Shown here one piece after another: positions 34,970-44,600 of a DNA stretch of 64,000 nt. The DNA is taken from assembly GCA_963785745.1 (NCBI GenBank), contig CAWAWR010000028.1:1-64000 (forward strand). The letters are read 5' to 3'. The notes beneath the pieces are model-generated. The model saw only the letters and a program-made list of their open reading frames with translations. It was not told the origin of the DNA and did no database searches. Numbering within the stretch: position 1 is the stretch's first letter; each line of letters starts with the position of its first letter. Both the position numbers and the translations under genes were made by a program. Source of the DNA: VAZQ01 sp963785745. Lineage in GTDB: Bacteria > Pseudomonadota > Alphaproteobacteria > Rhizobiales > Xanthobacteraceae.

Positions 34970-36533
34970 ATGACCGTCAATGGTGCCCCGATGAATGACG
35001 CCACGGAATCGCAGGAGGCGGTGTTCGCGTTGCTCGCCGATCCTGCGACGCATGGCGGGCATGCGGTGAAGCGGGTCGATACCCATGCGGCGTCGGTCTT
35101 CCTGGCCGGCGAGCGGGCGCTGAAGGTCAAGCGCGCGGTGCGGTTTCCATTCCTCGACTATTCGACGCTCGCCAAGCGCAAGGCCGCCTGCGAGACCGAG
35201 CTTGCGATCAACCGCCGCACCGCGCCCGGCATCTATCGCCGCGTGGTCGCGATCACGCGCGAGAACGGACGGACGGCTGGCGCTCGACGGACGCGGCGAG
35301 CCGGTCGAATGGGTGCTCGAGATGCGCCGCTTCGACGAGCGCCTGACGCTCGACCACCTCGCCGCGGCGGGAAAGATCGACGCTGCGCTCGCCGACGCGC
35401 TCGGCCGCACCGTTGCGGCCTCGCACGCCGATGCCAGCCCCGGCCGATGCCGCGCGCTGGATCGCGCGCGCTGGAAAGCTATATCGACGAGCATGTCGAC
35501 GCTTTCGGTCAGCGGCCCGATCTGTTTCCGGCCGATGCGAACCGGGCGTTCGCGGAGGCCGGCCGCGCGGCCTTCGCGCGGCATCCGTCCGTTGCTGGCC
35601 GAGCGCGGGCGGATGGGATTCATCCGCCGCATCCACGGCGACCTGCACCTGGGCAATATCGTCCTGCTCGACGACCGCCCGGTGCTGTTCGACGCGATCG
35701 AGTTCAGCGAGGTCATCGCCTCCGGCGATGTGCTCTACGATCTCGCCTTCCTGCTGATGGACCTGGTCGAACGTAACCTGCCCGCGGCGGCGAACGTCGT
35801 CTTCAACCGTTACCTCGTCGAATCCGGGCGCGACGAGAACCTCGACGCGCTGGCCGCGCTGCCGTTCTTCCTGGCGATGCGGGCGGCGATCCGCGCCAAG
35901 GTGACCGCGGCGCGCCTCGAGCGCGCGAAGCCGGACGAGCAAGCGGAGATCGCACGCAGCGCCCGCACCTATTTCGACTGGGCGCGGCGCTTCATCGCGC
36001 CGGCGCCGCCGGTCCTGGTCGCGGTCGGCGGGCTTTCGGGCACCGGCAAGTCAGTGTTGGCGCGCGCGCTGGCGCCTTCCCTCGCGCCGCCGCCGGGCGC
36101 GGTCGTGCTGCGCTCCGACGTCGAGCGCAAGACTTTGTTCGGCAAGCATGAGCTGGAGCCATTGCCGCCGGAAGCCTACACCCCTGATGTCACCGCGCGG
36201 GTCTATGCCGCGATCACCGCGAAGGCACGCCGCGCCATCGCCGCCGGCCATTCCGCGGTTCTCGACGCGGTGTTCGCGCGGCCCGATGAACGCCGGCAAG
36301 CCGAAAGCGCGGCTGCGGACATCGGCGTGCGTTTTGAGGGACTGTTCCTTGAGGCCGACCTGGCGACGCGCGCCCGCCGTGCCGCAACGCGTGAGCGCGA
36401 CGCCTCCGACGCCAGTGCCGACGTGGCGCGCGCTCAGGAGGCCTACGATCTCGGCGCCCTCACTTGGCACCGCGTCGACGCTTCGGGAACGCCGGACGAG
36501 ACGTTGCAGCGCGCGAAAGCAGCGCTGGCATGA
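34970..36533 (+). CDS. Aminoglycoside-phosphotransferase-like / P-loop kinase fusion, several frameshifts
   Basis: Two domains can be read once the frame is followed. The N-terminal ~320 aa resemble the APH/choline kinase fold: VFLAGERALKVKRAVRFPFLDYSTLAKRKAACE, RRIHGDLHLGNIVLLDDRPVLFDAIEF (catalytic HGDxHxxN and D). The C-terminal ~180 aa are an AAA-type zeta-toxin-like kinase: LVAVGGLSGTGKSVLARALA (Walker A) and AGHSAVLDAVFARPDERRQAE. Four single surplus bases, near 35275, 35440, 35475 and 35590, reconnect SHADA..ADAARWIARALESYIDEHVDAFGQRPDLF. This fusion is a recognised conserved family of unknown substrate. ATG 34991 is an alternative start. Its stop overlaps the MFS start (ATGA). Confidence 0.82.
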
Positions 36534-37726
36534 ACGACGCCGCGCAACGACCGGTCGACAAGCTCGCGCGCGGCACCGCGGTCGGGCTTGCCGGCTACTG
36601 CACCTTCATCAATCTCTATTCCCCGCAGTCGCTGCTGCCGTCGTGGGCGGCGGAATTCTCCGTCAGCGCCGCCGCCATCAGCGCGACCATGACGGCCGGC
36701 ACGCTGGCGGTCGCACTCACCGCGCCGTTCAGCGGCGCCGCCGCCGACGTGCTCGGCCGCAAGCGCGTCATCACCGCCGCGATGGCGGCGCTGGTGTTTC
36801 CGACGCTGATGATCGCGTTCGCGTCCGACGTGCAGTCGCTGATCTTCTGGCGCTTCGTCCAGGGGCTGGCGCTGCCGTCGATCTTCGCGGTGATCATCGC
36901 CTATATAGGCGACGAGTGGCCGGCGGCGGAGGTCGCCGGCATGGCCGGCATCTACACCTCCGGCGCGAGCCTCGGCGGATTCAGCGGACGGTTCGTCACC
37001 GGCGTGCTGGCCGATCTGATCGGCTGGCGTGGCGCCTATGTGGTGCTGGCCCTGATCACGCTCGTGGCCGTATTCGCGGTCGCGGCGCTATTGCCGCGCG
37101 AGCGCCACTTCGTGCGGTCGGCAAGCCTCGCCGCGTCGCTGAAGCAGATGCTCCTGCATCTGCGCAATCCGCAGCTTGTCGCCACCTATGCCGTCGGCTT
37201 CGGAACGCTGTTCAATTTCATCGCGACCTTCACCTACATCAATTTCGTGCTGGCGGCGCCGCCGTTCTCGTTCTCGGCGACGCTGCTGGGATCGGTCTTT
37301 CTGGTGTATCTGCTCGGGGCCGCGGTCACGCCGATGACCGGCCGCTTCATCCACCGGCTCGGGCGGCGGCCGTTCATGATCGGCAATTGCGCGATCTGGG
37401 TTTGCGGGATCCTGCTGACGCTGATCCCTTCGCTGATCGCGATCATCGCCGGGCTCGCGATCTGCGCGGTCTGCGGCCTGATCTCGCAGGCGATCTCCAC
37501 CGGCTATGTCACGCTGACCGCGCAGGAAGGCCGCTCATCGGCGGTCGGGCTCTACGTGACGATCTTCTACATCGGCGGCAGCTTCGGCGCGTTCCTCACC
37601 GGCCTCGCCTTCGAAAGGGCCGGCTGGCCGGGCTGCGTCGCGCTGGTGTGCGCGATGATCGCCGTGATCGCGGCGGTGGCCGCCGCGATGTGGAATGGGA
37701 AGCCTGCTGCTTCGGCAGCTGCTTGA
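36530..37726 (+). CDS. Major facilitator superfamily transporter
   Basis: 398 aa from ATG 36530 with about 12 membrane helices. The first loop shows FSGAAADVLGRKRVITAAM, the MFS DxxGRK/R motif between helices 2 and 3, and TGRFIHRLGRRPFMIGNC is the equivalent in the second half. LPSIFAVIIAYIGDEWP and the overall arrangement resemble the YnfM/arabinose-efflux DHA1-type exporters. It probably exports a small molecule by proton antiport. It is translationally coupled to the kinase fusion by an ATGA overlap, so both may act on the same compound. Confidence 0.9.
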   Translation: MNDAAQRPVDKLARGTAVGLAGYCTFINLYSPQSLLPSWAAEFSVSAAAISATMTAGTLAVALTAPFSGAAADVLGRKRVITAAMAALVFPTLMIAFASDVQSLIFWRFVQGLALPSIFAVIIAYIGDEWPAAEVAGMAGIYTSGASLGGFSGRFVTGVLADLIGWRGAYVVLALITLVAVFAVAALLPRERHFVRSASLAASLKQMLLHLRNPQLVATYAVGFGTLFNFIATFTYINFVLAAPPFSFSATLLGSVFLVYLLGAAVTPMTGRFIHRLGRRPFMIGNCAIWVCGILLTLIPSLIAIIAGLAICAVCGLISQAISTGYVTLTAQEGRSSAVGLYVTIFYIGGSFGAFLTGLAFERAGWPGCVALVCAMIAVIAAVAAAMWNGKPAASAAA

Positions 37727-37736
37727 GGGTCGGGCT

Positions 37737-39104
37737 CTATTGACTGTCGAGATATGAGACCGCCCGGACCGGCTGCGGATCGGCGGACTGCAGGATGAAG
37801 CCCGAGGCGCGCAGGTCTTTCAGCGCTCCCAGGTCAGCGACCAGCGCACGCGACGGCACGCCGTCGTGATTGTAGATGTCGTCGCGGAAGTGCACGACGT
37901 TGTCGGCGGTCACCCAGCCGGTGAGATAGACCCACGCCACCGGCACCTTGCGGGTGAGACGGATATCCTGCCGCTTTTCGGTCGCGATCGCGGCGTCGAT
38001 CTGCGCGCGGCTGACGTTCTGCTCCTGCAGCAGCCAGACCGCGAGGTCGCGCGGATTCTCGATGCGCGCGCAACCCGACGACTGGAAGCGGTAGTCGGCG
38101 CCGAACAGCGAGCGATTGTTGGTGTCATGCAGATAGACCGAGTGCGGATTCGGCATGTCGAAGCGCAGCGCGCCGAGCGCGTTGAAGCTGCCGGAATCCT
38201 GCCGCACGGTGTAGTTGGGCGCGCCGTCCGATTGCCAGTTCACCGAGCTCGGATCAATTTCGCGGCCGGAGCCGTCAAGCACGCGCATGTGCATGCGCGC
38301 GATGTAGCCGGGATCGCGGCGCATCTTGGTCCGGATGTCCTTCTTCAGGATACCGAGCGGCACGGTCCAGGTCGGATTGAGGTTGACCGCCGTGAGATGG
38401 GTCGTCAGCGTCGGCGACGGCCGGTCGGGCTTGCCGACAATGGCGGCGTGCCGGCGCACCACCTTGCCGTTCTCGACGGCTTCGGCGACGGCGGCGGGGA
38501 TGTTCACCACCACGTAGCGATGCCCGAACGTGAAATCCATGGCGGAGATGCGGTCGAGCGAGGCCGAGAGCTGGCGCAGGCGGCGCGTCACCGGGACGTT
38601 GAGCGCCGCAAGCGTGCGCTGGCCGATGGTGCCGGTCTCTTCGAGGCCGTGGCGGGACTGGAAGCGCCGGATCGCGGCGGTGAGATTGGCGTCAAAGACG
38701 TCGCCGCCGGCGTGCTGGGGCGCAAGATCGTCGGTGATGGCGAGGCGCTCGCGGAGCAGCGCCACCTCGGGTCCGGACGCGCCGGGCGCGAGCTTCGCGA
38801 CGTCCGGCGGCAGCGTCGGCCAGCCGCCGCGGACCTCGAGGGTCGAGTAGCTCAGCATGGCGGCCGAGATGCGCCGCGCGGTGTCGTTGTCGTAGCTCGG
38901 ATACGGGGAATTCGAGATGCGGGTGGCGGCCGGGAGCGACTTCTTGGGCGCTTTCGCCTCGGTCTGGGCCTTCGACTTGGGCTTGGGGCTTGGACTGCCG
39001 GTCTGGGCCAGGGCCGGACCGGCCATGAGGCCCGCGGCCAGGAACGCCAGCACGGCGGAGCGCATCGACACCGTGGCGACGCGCGAATCGGTCAATTGCA
39101 GCAT
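37737..39104 (-). CDS. L,D-transpeptidase of YcbB/YkuD type with peptidoglycan-binding domain
   Basis: 455 aa from ATG 39104, chosen over GTG 39122 because GGGGGAG lies 5 bases before it. A signal sequence MRSAVLAFLAAGLMAGPALAQ is followed by a Lys/Pro/Ala linker, a PG_binding_1 domain (LREERLAI-like region to FQSRHGLEETGTIGQRTLAALNV) and the YkuD domain. The catalytic core is VYLHDTNNRSLFGADYRFQSSGCARIENPRDLAVWLL, with the His and the nucleophilic Cys of the SxGCxR motif. It makes 3-3 crosslinks in peptidoglycan or links lipoproteins to it in the periplasm. YcbB-sized rather than the short ErfK form. Confidence 0.93.
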   Translation of the reverse strand: MLQLTDSRVATVSMRSAVLAFLAAGLMAGPALAQTGSPSPKPKSKAQTEAKAPKKSLPAATRISNSPYPSYDNDTARRISAAMLSYSTLEVRGGWPTLPPDVAKLAPGASGPEVALLRERLAITDDLAPQHAGGDVFDANLTAAIRRFQSRHGLEETGTIGQRTLAALNVPVTRRLRQLSASLDRISAMDFTFGHRYVVVNIPAAVAEAVENGKVVRRHAAIVGKPDRPSPTLTTHLTAVNLNPTWTVPLGILKKDIRTKMRRDPGYIARMHMRVLDGSGREIDPSSVNWQSDGAPNYTVRQDSGSFNALGALRFDMPNPHSVYLHDTNNRSLFGADYRFQSSGCARIENPRDLAVWLLQEQNVSRAQIDAAIATEKRQDIRLTRKVPVAWVYLTGWVTADNVVHFRDDIYNHDGVPSRALVADLGALKDLRASGFILQSADPQPVRAVSYLDSQ

Positions 39105-39264
39105 TCGATCTCCCCCGACCACAACAAAAACGCGGGGCCCGGCGACACCGCGATCAAATGATCGGAAGGCCCGCCAGCCCCTTGCAGGTATGGTATTTGT
39201 CGGTTCAGGACCGGTTAAGGTTCATAGCCGTTGACGAAATCTTCCCCCAGACTGTGGCCGGCTC

Positions 39265-40380
39265 ATGGAGACCCCCGTGCGATTCCCGTTGTTTGCGCGC
39301 ATCTTGACCGCAGCGGCCCTGGTGTCGCCGCTGGCGGTCTGGCCGACCCCGACGGTCACCGAGACCCGCGCGCCCGTGTTCACGGCCGACCGGGACGCCT
39401 GCTACGGCCGCCTTTATGACGCGGCCCACCTGAAGAGCCATCCCCAGCAGAAGGTCACCAGCCTCCACGTCCTGCGCTCGCTGGAGCGGCGGCGCGAGGC
39501 GGAGAACTGGACGCCCGACGCGCGAACGGAGTCGATCCGGAGCTTCCGCGAAGAGGGCCAGACCTCCGTCACCGCCTTCGTCACCTTCCGCGACCGCAAG
39601 GGCGTCTTCCACAACGCGCTGAGCTGCGACAAGGAAACCCGCGATGGCGTGCGCTGCATGGTCGAATGCGACGGCGGCAGCTTCCGCCTCGCCCGCTCCA
39701 ATGCGAACGCCGTGATGCTGCACAACAACGGCTTCATCCTGGTCGGCGGCTGCGGCGAAGACGTCGAGGAGGGCAAGGAAGTGCACTTCAGCCCGGGCGC
39801 GGATGACAAGATCTTCCGGCTCGACAGTAAACCCGTCGCGGCATGCCGCGCCGAGGAGCAGCGGGCGACCCCGATCGCAGCCGGCGCACCGTTGCGGGAG
39901 CGGTTCAAGGAAGACGAGCCGTTCTGCTTCGGGCGTGACTTCGACGCCGCGCATCTTTCGAACCATCCGAAACAGACGGTGGCGCAGATCCGCGTCGGCA
40001 GGCTCGCACCCGGCAAGGAACGGGACGCCGACTCGGAGAAATGGTGGTGGTTCAACGTGAAGCTCGACGTCTCCGTGACATTGCGCTCGACCAACCAAAC
40101 CACCACGGTGCGCTATGCCTGCTCGCCGCAGGAGGCGAGTTGGGAGTGCAATCGCCAGCACGAAGGCGACGGGCCGTCGGCGTGCCGCGACCGCAGCATC
40201 CAGCTTGTCCGCGGTCCGGGCGACGAAATCCTGCTCTACAATCGCAACTCCGGCCTACCGATCGACAAAGAATGCGAGATGGCGGAGACGGGCCAGCAGT
40301 TCCCACAGCGGCCGTTGACGCGCAGCGACGACCGAACTTTCCGCCTCTCGCGGATGCCGATCCGCCAGTGCCAGCTTTGA
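39265..40380 (+). CDS. Secreted protein of unknown function with an internal duplication
   Basis: 371 aa with an N-terminal hydrophobic leader (FARILTAAALVSPLAVW). I do not recognise a named family. Two halves are alike: ACYGRLYDAAHLKSHPQQKVTSLHVLRSL (residues ~47-75) and FCFGRDFDAAHLSNHPKQTVAQIRVGRLA (~220-250). Each is followed by a beta-rich part with paired cysteines (SCDKETRDGVRCMVECDGG and ACSPQEASWECNRQHEGDG) and a DDKIFRL/DDRTFRL block. Each unit is ~170 aa. The even cysteine number suggests disulphides in the periplasm. The second half contains WWWFNVKL. Followed by rraA-like after 7 bp. Confidence 0.75.
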   Translation: METPVRFPLFARILTAAALVSPLAVWPTPTVTETRAPVFTADRDACYGRLYDAAHLKSHPQQKVTSLHVLRSLERRREAENWTPDARTESIRSFREEGQTSVTAFVTFRDRKGVFHNALSCDKETRDGVRCMVECDGGSFRLARSNANAVMLHNNGFILVGGCGEDVEEGKEVHFSPGADDKIFRLDSKPVAACRAEEQRATPIAAGAPLRERFKEDEPFCFGRDFDAAHLSNHPKQTVAQIRVGRLAPGKERDADSEKWWWFNVKLDVSVTLRSTNQTTTVRYACSPQEASWECNRQHEGDGPSACRDRSIQLVRGPGDEILLYNRNSGLPIDKECEMAETGQQFPQRPLTRSDDRTFRLSRMPIRQCQL

Positions 40381-40387
40381 GGATCCC

Positions 40388-41074
40388 ATGACGACTGTGA
40401 CGGCGAACCAGCTCGAATTCCTCCGCTCGATCGACACCCCGACGGTGTGCAATCTGATCGAGATCGTCGCGCCCGAGCGGCGCGGCCACGGCTACACCGT
40501 GAAGCACCTGCACTGTCCGTTCCCGGACCTGCCGCCGATCGTCGGCTTCGCCAAGACCGTGACCTTCAAGGCCAAGGACAAGGTGCCGCTCGGGGAAGCC
40601 GGCTACATGCAGAAGCGGCTCGACTATCTCGACTATGTCGCCGACGCGCCGCAGCCGGCGATCATGGTCATGCACGATCTCGACGGCGAGCATGCCGGGT
40701 TCGGCGCATTCTGGGGCGAGGTGCAGTCGAACATCCACAAGGCACTGGGCGCACTCGGCGTGGTGACGGACGGGTCGATCCGCGATATCCCGATGATCGC
40801 GCCGGGCTTTCAGATGCTGGCGGCGGCGATCGTTCCGTCGCACGCCTATGTGCACGTCGTCGACTACGGCGTCGACGTCAGTGTCGCCGGCATGGCGACC
40901 AAGAGCGGCGATCTCATCCATGCCGACCGCCACGGCGCGGTGGTCGTGCCGGCCGACAAGATCAACGCAATGCAAGCGGCGAACGACAAGCTTGCCGCCA
41001 CCGAGGCGCGGATCATCGCAGCCGCCAAGTTCGGCGGCGGCGTCGCGGCCATCAAGGCGGCGCTGAAGGGCTGA
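40388..41074 (+). CDS. RraA-like / HMG aldolase family protein
   Basis: 228 aa of the RraA fold. GALGVVTDGSIRDIPMIAPGFQMLA contains the conserved GxxxDGxxRD segment in which Arg and Asp form the active site of bacterial HMG/CHA aldolases, and GDLIHADRHGAVVVPADKI matches the following GDxxxxDxxGxxxVP motif. Such proteins either inhibit RNase E (RraA) or cleave 4-hydroxy-4-methyl-2-oxoglutarate-like acids; the metal-site residues and the longer length point to a lyase. It begins 7 bp after the duplicated secreted protein and is followed after 14 bp by the quinone-reductase-like gene. Confidence 0.85.
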   Translation: MTTVTANQLEFLRSIDTPTVCNLIEIVAPERRGHGYTVKHLHCPFPDLPPIVGFAKTVTFKAKDKVPLGEAGYMQKRLDYLDYVADAPQPAIMVMHDLDGEHAGFGAFWGEVQSNIHKALGALGVVTDGSIRDIPMIAPGFQMLAAAIVPSHAYVHVVDYGVDVSVAGMATKSGDLIHADRHGAVVVPADKINAMQAANDKLAATEARIIAAAKFGGGVAAIKAALKG

Positions 41075-41088
41075 GGCGACGGGGCACG

Positions 41089-41670
41089 ATGCGCTATCTG
41101 GTGGTCTACGCACACCCGGTGGAGGATAGTTTCGTTGCGGCGCTGCACCGGTGCGTCGTGACGACCTTGCGCGAGGCCGGCCACACCGTCGACGACTGCG
41201 ATCTCTACGCGGAGGGATTCCAGCCGGCGTTGTCGCGGGAGGAGCGCCGCGCCTATCACAACGTCGGCGCGAACCGCGCCTTCGTCCCGAAGGAGATCGA
41301 GCGCCTGCTGACATGCGAGGGGCTCATCTTCGTCTTTCCGACCTGGTGGTACGGCATGCCCGCCATGCTGAAGGGCTATATCGATCGCGTCTGGGTGCCC
41401 GGCGTCGCCTTCAGCGTCGACGGCGGCAGGACGCGCCCACTGTTGCAGCATATCGTGCGGTTCGGCGTGGTCACGACTTACGGCTCGCCCTGGTGGCTCA
41501 ACAAGCTGATCGGCGATCCGAGCCGCAGCGCGCTGATGCGCGGCATCCGCCTGCTCTATGCGCCGCGCGCGCACACGCTATGGCTTGCGCAATACGGGAT
41601 GGATGCCATCACCGCCGAGAAGCGCGCGCGTTTCCTTCAGAAAGTCGTGCGGAAACTGCGCGACTTTTGA
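41089..41670 (+). CDS. NAD(P)H dehydrogenase (quinone)/flavodoxin-fold protein
   Basis: 193 aa from ATG 41089. MRYLVVYAHPVEDSFVAALHR is the flavodoxin-2 start found in NQO1, MdaB and KefF-type oxidoreductases, and GLIFVFPTWWYGMPAMLKGYIDRVWVPGVAF is the second family block contacting FMN or FAD. Two-electron reduction of quinones or other electrophiles with NAD(P)H is the expected reaction. It lies 14 bp after the RraA-like gene on the same strand and ends 4 bp from the convergent STAND gene stop. Confidence 0.9.
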   Translation: MRYLVVYAHPVEDSFVAALHRCVVTTLREAGHTVDDCDLYAEGFQPALSREERRAYHNVGANRAFVPKEIERLLTCEGLIFVFPTWWYGMPAMLKGYIDRVWVPGVAFSVDGGRTRPLLQHIVRFGVVTTYGSPWWLNKLIGDPSRSALMRGIRLLYAPRAHTLWLAQYGMDAITAEKRARFLQKVVRKLRDF

Positions 41671-41674
41671 CGCG

Positions 41675-44600
41675 CTATTGACGCGCTGCCCCGACAGAGC
41701 CAGGGGGACGGCCTGTCGCGCCCTCCAGCACCGACCGCACATGCCGCAGCGCCAACAGCGTCTCGGCGATCGTCCAATGCTCATTGCGCATGTCGGCCGG
41801 GGTTAGCGGGCGGCGCAGCGCTTCCTCGATCCACAGGGCGGCGCGCGCCTTTTGGACCACGCTGCCGTTGGCGTAGGCGTCGACCGTCGTCGTCAACATC
41901 CAGGGGAAGCGGTAGTGCCGCACGTCGTCCAGGGTAAACTGCGTCTTGCTGCGGAACACATATCCCTTCGCCTGCTCGCTTTGGAGCGGCGTCGGGACCG
42001 CCTGCGGCAGTTGCTCGAGCCAGAGTGCGTCGAAGCGGCTTGCTCCCGTCACGGTACGCACGACGTGAATCACCAGCGCCGATACTGCAAGATATTCATA
42101 GCTACGCTCGTGGGTCTGGTCCGGCGGGTACTCCGTCCAACGCGCCTCATCCGGGAGCGCGCGTTCGATGAGCCACGCGGCGGCGCTCTTCACTGCCCTG
42201 TCGACCTGCCATCGTTGCTCCGGTGCAATCAGGTCTTTTTTCAGCTGGTGGTGCAACGCCAATGCCGTCCAGGCCGTGGCGGAGGTCGAGGCATTCCGCT
42301 CGTCGTCGGTCGAGGGGAACATCGCCCACCATCCGTTGGCACCCTGACGATTGAGAATGGCGTCGATCTCGGCCGGCGCGGCGCGCTGGTCATATTGCGC
42401 GAGCGAATAGATCACCCACGCCGACGCCATCGAATGGGGAAGCTTGTCTTCGGTTTCGCGCCAGCACTGGCAGCTGGCATCGCGAGTCTCGCTCATGATC
42501 GCGCGCAGCTGCTGCGCCGAGATCGGTGGGCCAGCAGCAAGCTGCGGAGAAGGACCGAGTTCGTGGAGGGCGAGCGAGAGTTGCGCGACCGCCCATGAAT
42601 TCAATTCGGGCCGCGCAGCCACTTCGCGGAGCACGCCGTGCAGAAATCCGCCAAGCGAATCGATGCTGGTTTTCAGGTTACCGACCGCCGCCGGCGAGAT
42701 CGGAATGCGCTGGCTGTCATTCCAGACCGCCGGTAGCGCACGCACGAACGACACGCCGTACGATATTTGCCCGACGCCGATGGTCGGGACGAGGATCGCC
42801 AATGCGATCGCCGCCGCCGCCGCGGCGCCTTGCTTGAACAGCCGCCGCCGCTTGCGACGGTCGGCGGCGATCGACAACTCGACGAAGCCGCGCTCCTCCG
42901 GCGCCAGCATTTCCGGCATCTCCTTGAGCAAGCGCGCGGCGTCTTTCAGCAGCGCGCCCGTCAACAGCCGACCTTCCTGGGAATTGTCGTTGCGCCACAA
43001 CATCGCGGCCGCGGTGATACCGGAGCGCAACCGCAACAGTCCGCGATTCTGCTCGATCCAGTGCACCGCCGGCGGCCACTCGCGCAGCAGCGCCTCATGG
43101 GCCAGGCCGACGACCGCGGTGCCATCGGGCGCCTGGTCGCTCACCAGAAGATGCGCATCGACGAAGGCGGCGATCAGCGCCAGGCAGTCCGGCGCACTGG
43201 AGAACTGGTCGCGCGAAATCCGGTTCTGCAGGATACGGCGGTCGTCGGTCGGGTCGGTATGAACCAGTCCGGCCAGCACCTTCGGCAGCGAGGCCTGGAC
43301 CTGCGCCGGGAGGCCGGAAAAGACCTCGTCTGCCCGCAACCGCAGCGCGCCCTGCAGTCCACCCAGATTTTCGTAGTCGGAGAACCGCAACACGCCCGAG
43401 CCGGCGCTCCGCCGCCATAGCTCGTCCAACGTGAATTGAAGAAGCGGCAGAACGGTCGCGTTGCCGGAAGCGGCGTCGCGCAGTACGTCGTCGAGCCCTT
43501 CTTCCGGATCACCGCGCCGCTCGAACGTGACACCCGCCATCATGGCCGGCCGCCGGATCATCTGCGAGATCTCGGCCGGACGCGGCCCACCGACCGCGTA
43601 GATGCCGCCCTGCTCGATGAACAGGTCGCGGAACCGTTCCGGCAGAACCGCGCAGCGGCTGAAAAAGTCCGCGCGCAGCGTGGCCATGACCCAGACATCA
43701 CCGGTCAGGATCATCGTGCGCAGCGCTTCGCAGAACGCCGAGCGCTCCGCCGCTGTCACGGTCTCATCGAAGATCGCCTCGAACTGATCACAGACCACGA
43801 CCAGCCTGACGTTGCCTTCCGGATCGGGATCGGGACTGGCCTCGCGCGCCTTCTTGGTGGCGCGCTCCAGCGCTCGCTTGACCGCCAACGTGAGAGCGGG
43901 AGGATCGTTGAGAAGCGCCTCAAGCGGCGTTGCTTCGGCGGCCAGCTCCGGCAGCGCGTTCTCATCAAGCAGCGCCGCCGCAAAGCCGGCGAGCGAGCTT
44001 TGCGAGCCGACGTCCGGCTTGAAGATCGCGCGGCGCCATCCGATCACGTGCTCGACGACGCGCGGCCGCGTGAGGATTGGCAACACGCCGGCCTTGACGA
44101 GCGACGATTTCCCCACACCGCTCATGCCGGTGATCATGAGGAAGCCCAGACCCGCCGCCGCGCGCCGGCGCAGGACATCGATCACCTCGGACACCAGGCC
44201 GGTGCGGCCGCAGTAGATCAGCGCGTGCTCGAAATCGAACGCCTGCAGGCCGCGGAACGGTGAACCTTTCCAGACCTGTAGCTGTGCCGCCGGTTGCTCG
44301 ACGCTCTTGAGCCGGTCGCGGATCCATTCGCGCAGATGGACCTCGATCAGCTCCTCGAACTGCGCAGTTTTTTCGAAATTGTAGAACGCCGACCGGAACG
44401 TGCCGTCCGGGTTGCGGAACCACCGGTCGACGAACTGGCTCACCGCGTCGAGCTCGGCCACCTGCTGGGCGCGCTGCTCGCGATCCTTCATCGACAGCCG
44501 CACTTCGGCGGTCTTCAGGTAGCAGAAGATTTCCGGCGAGTTGCGCTCCTGAAACCCATCGAGCGCGCGCTCGAACTCGTATTCGGTGCCGGAGCTGTAT

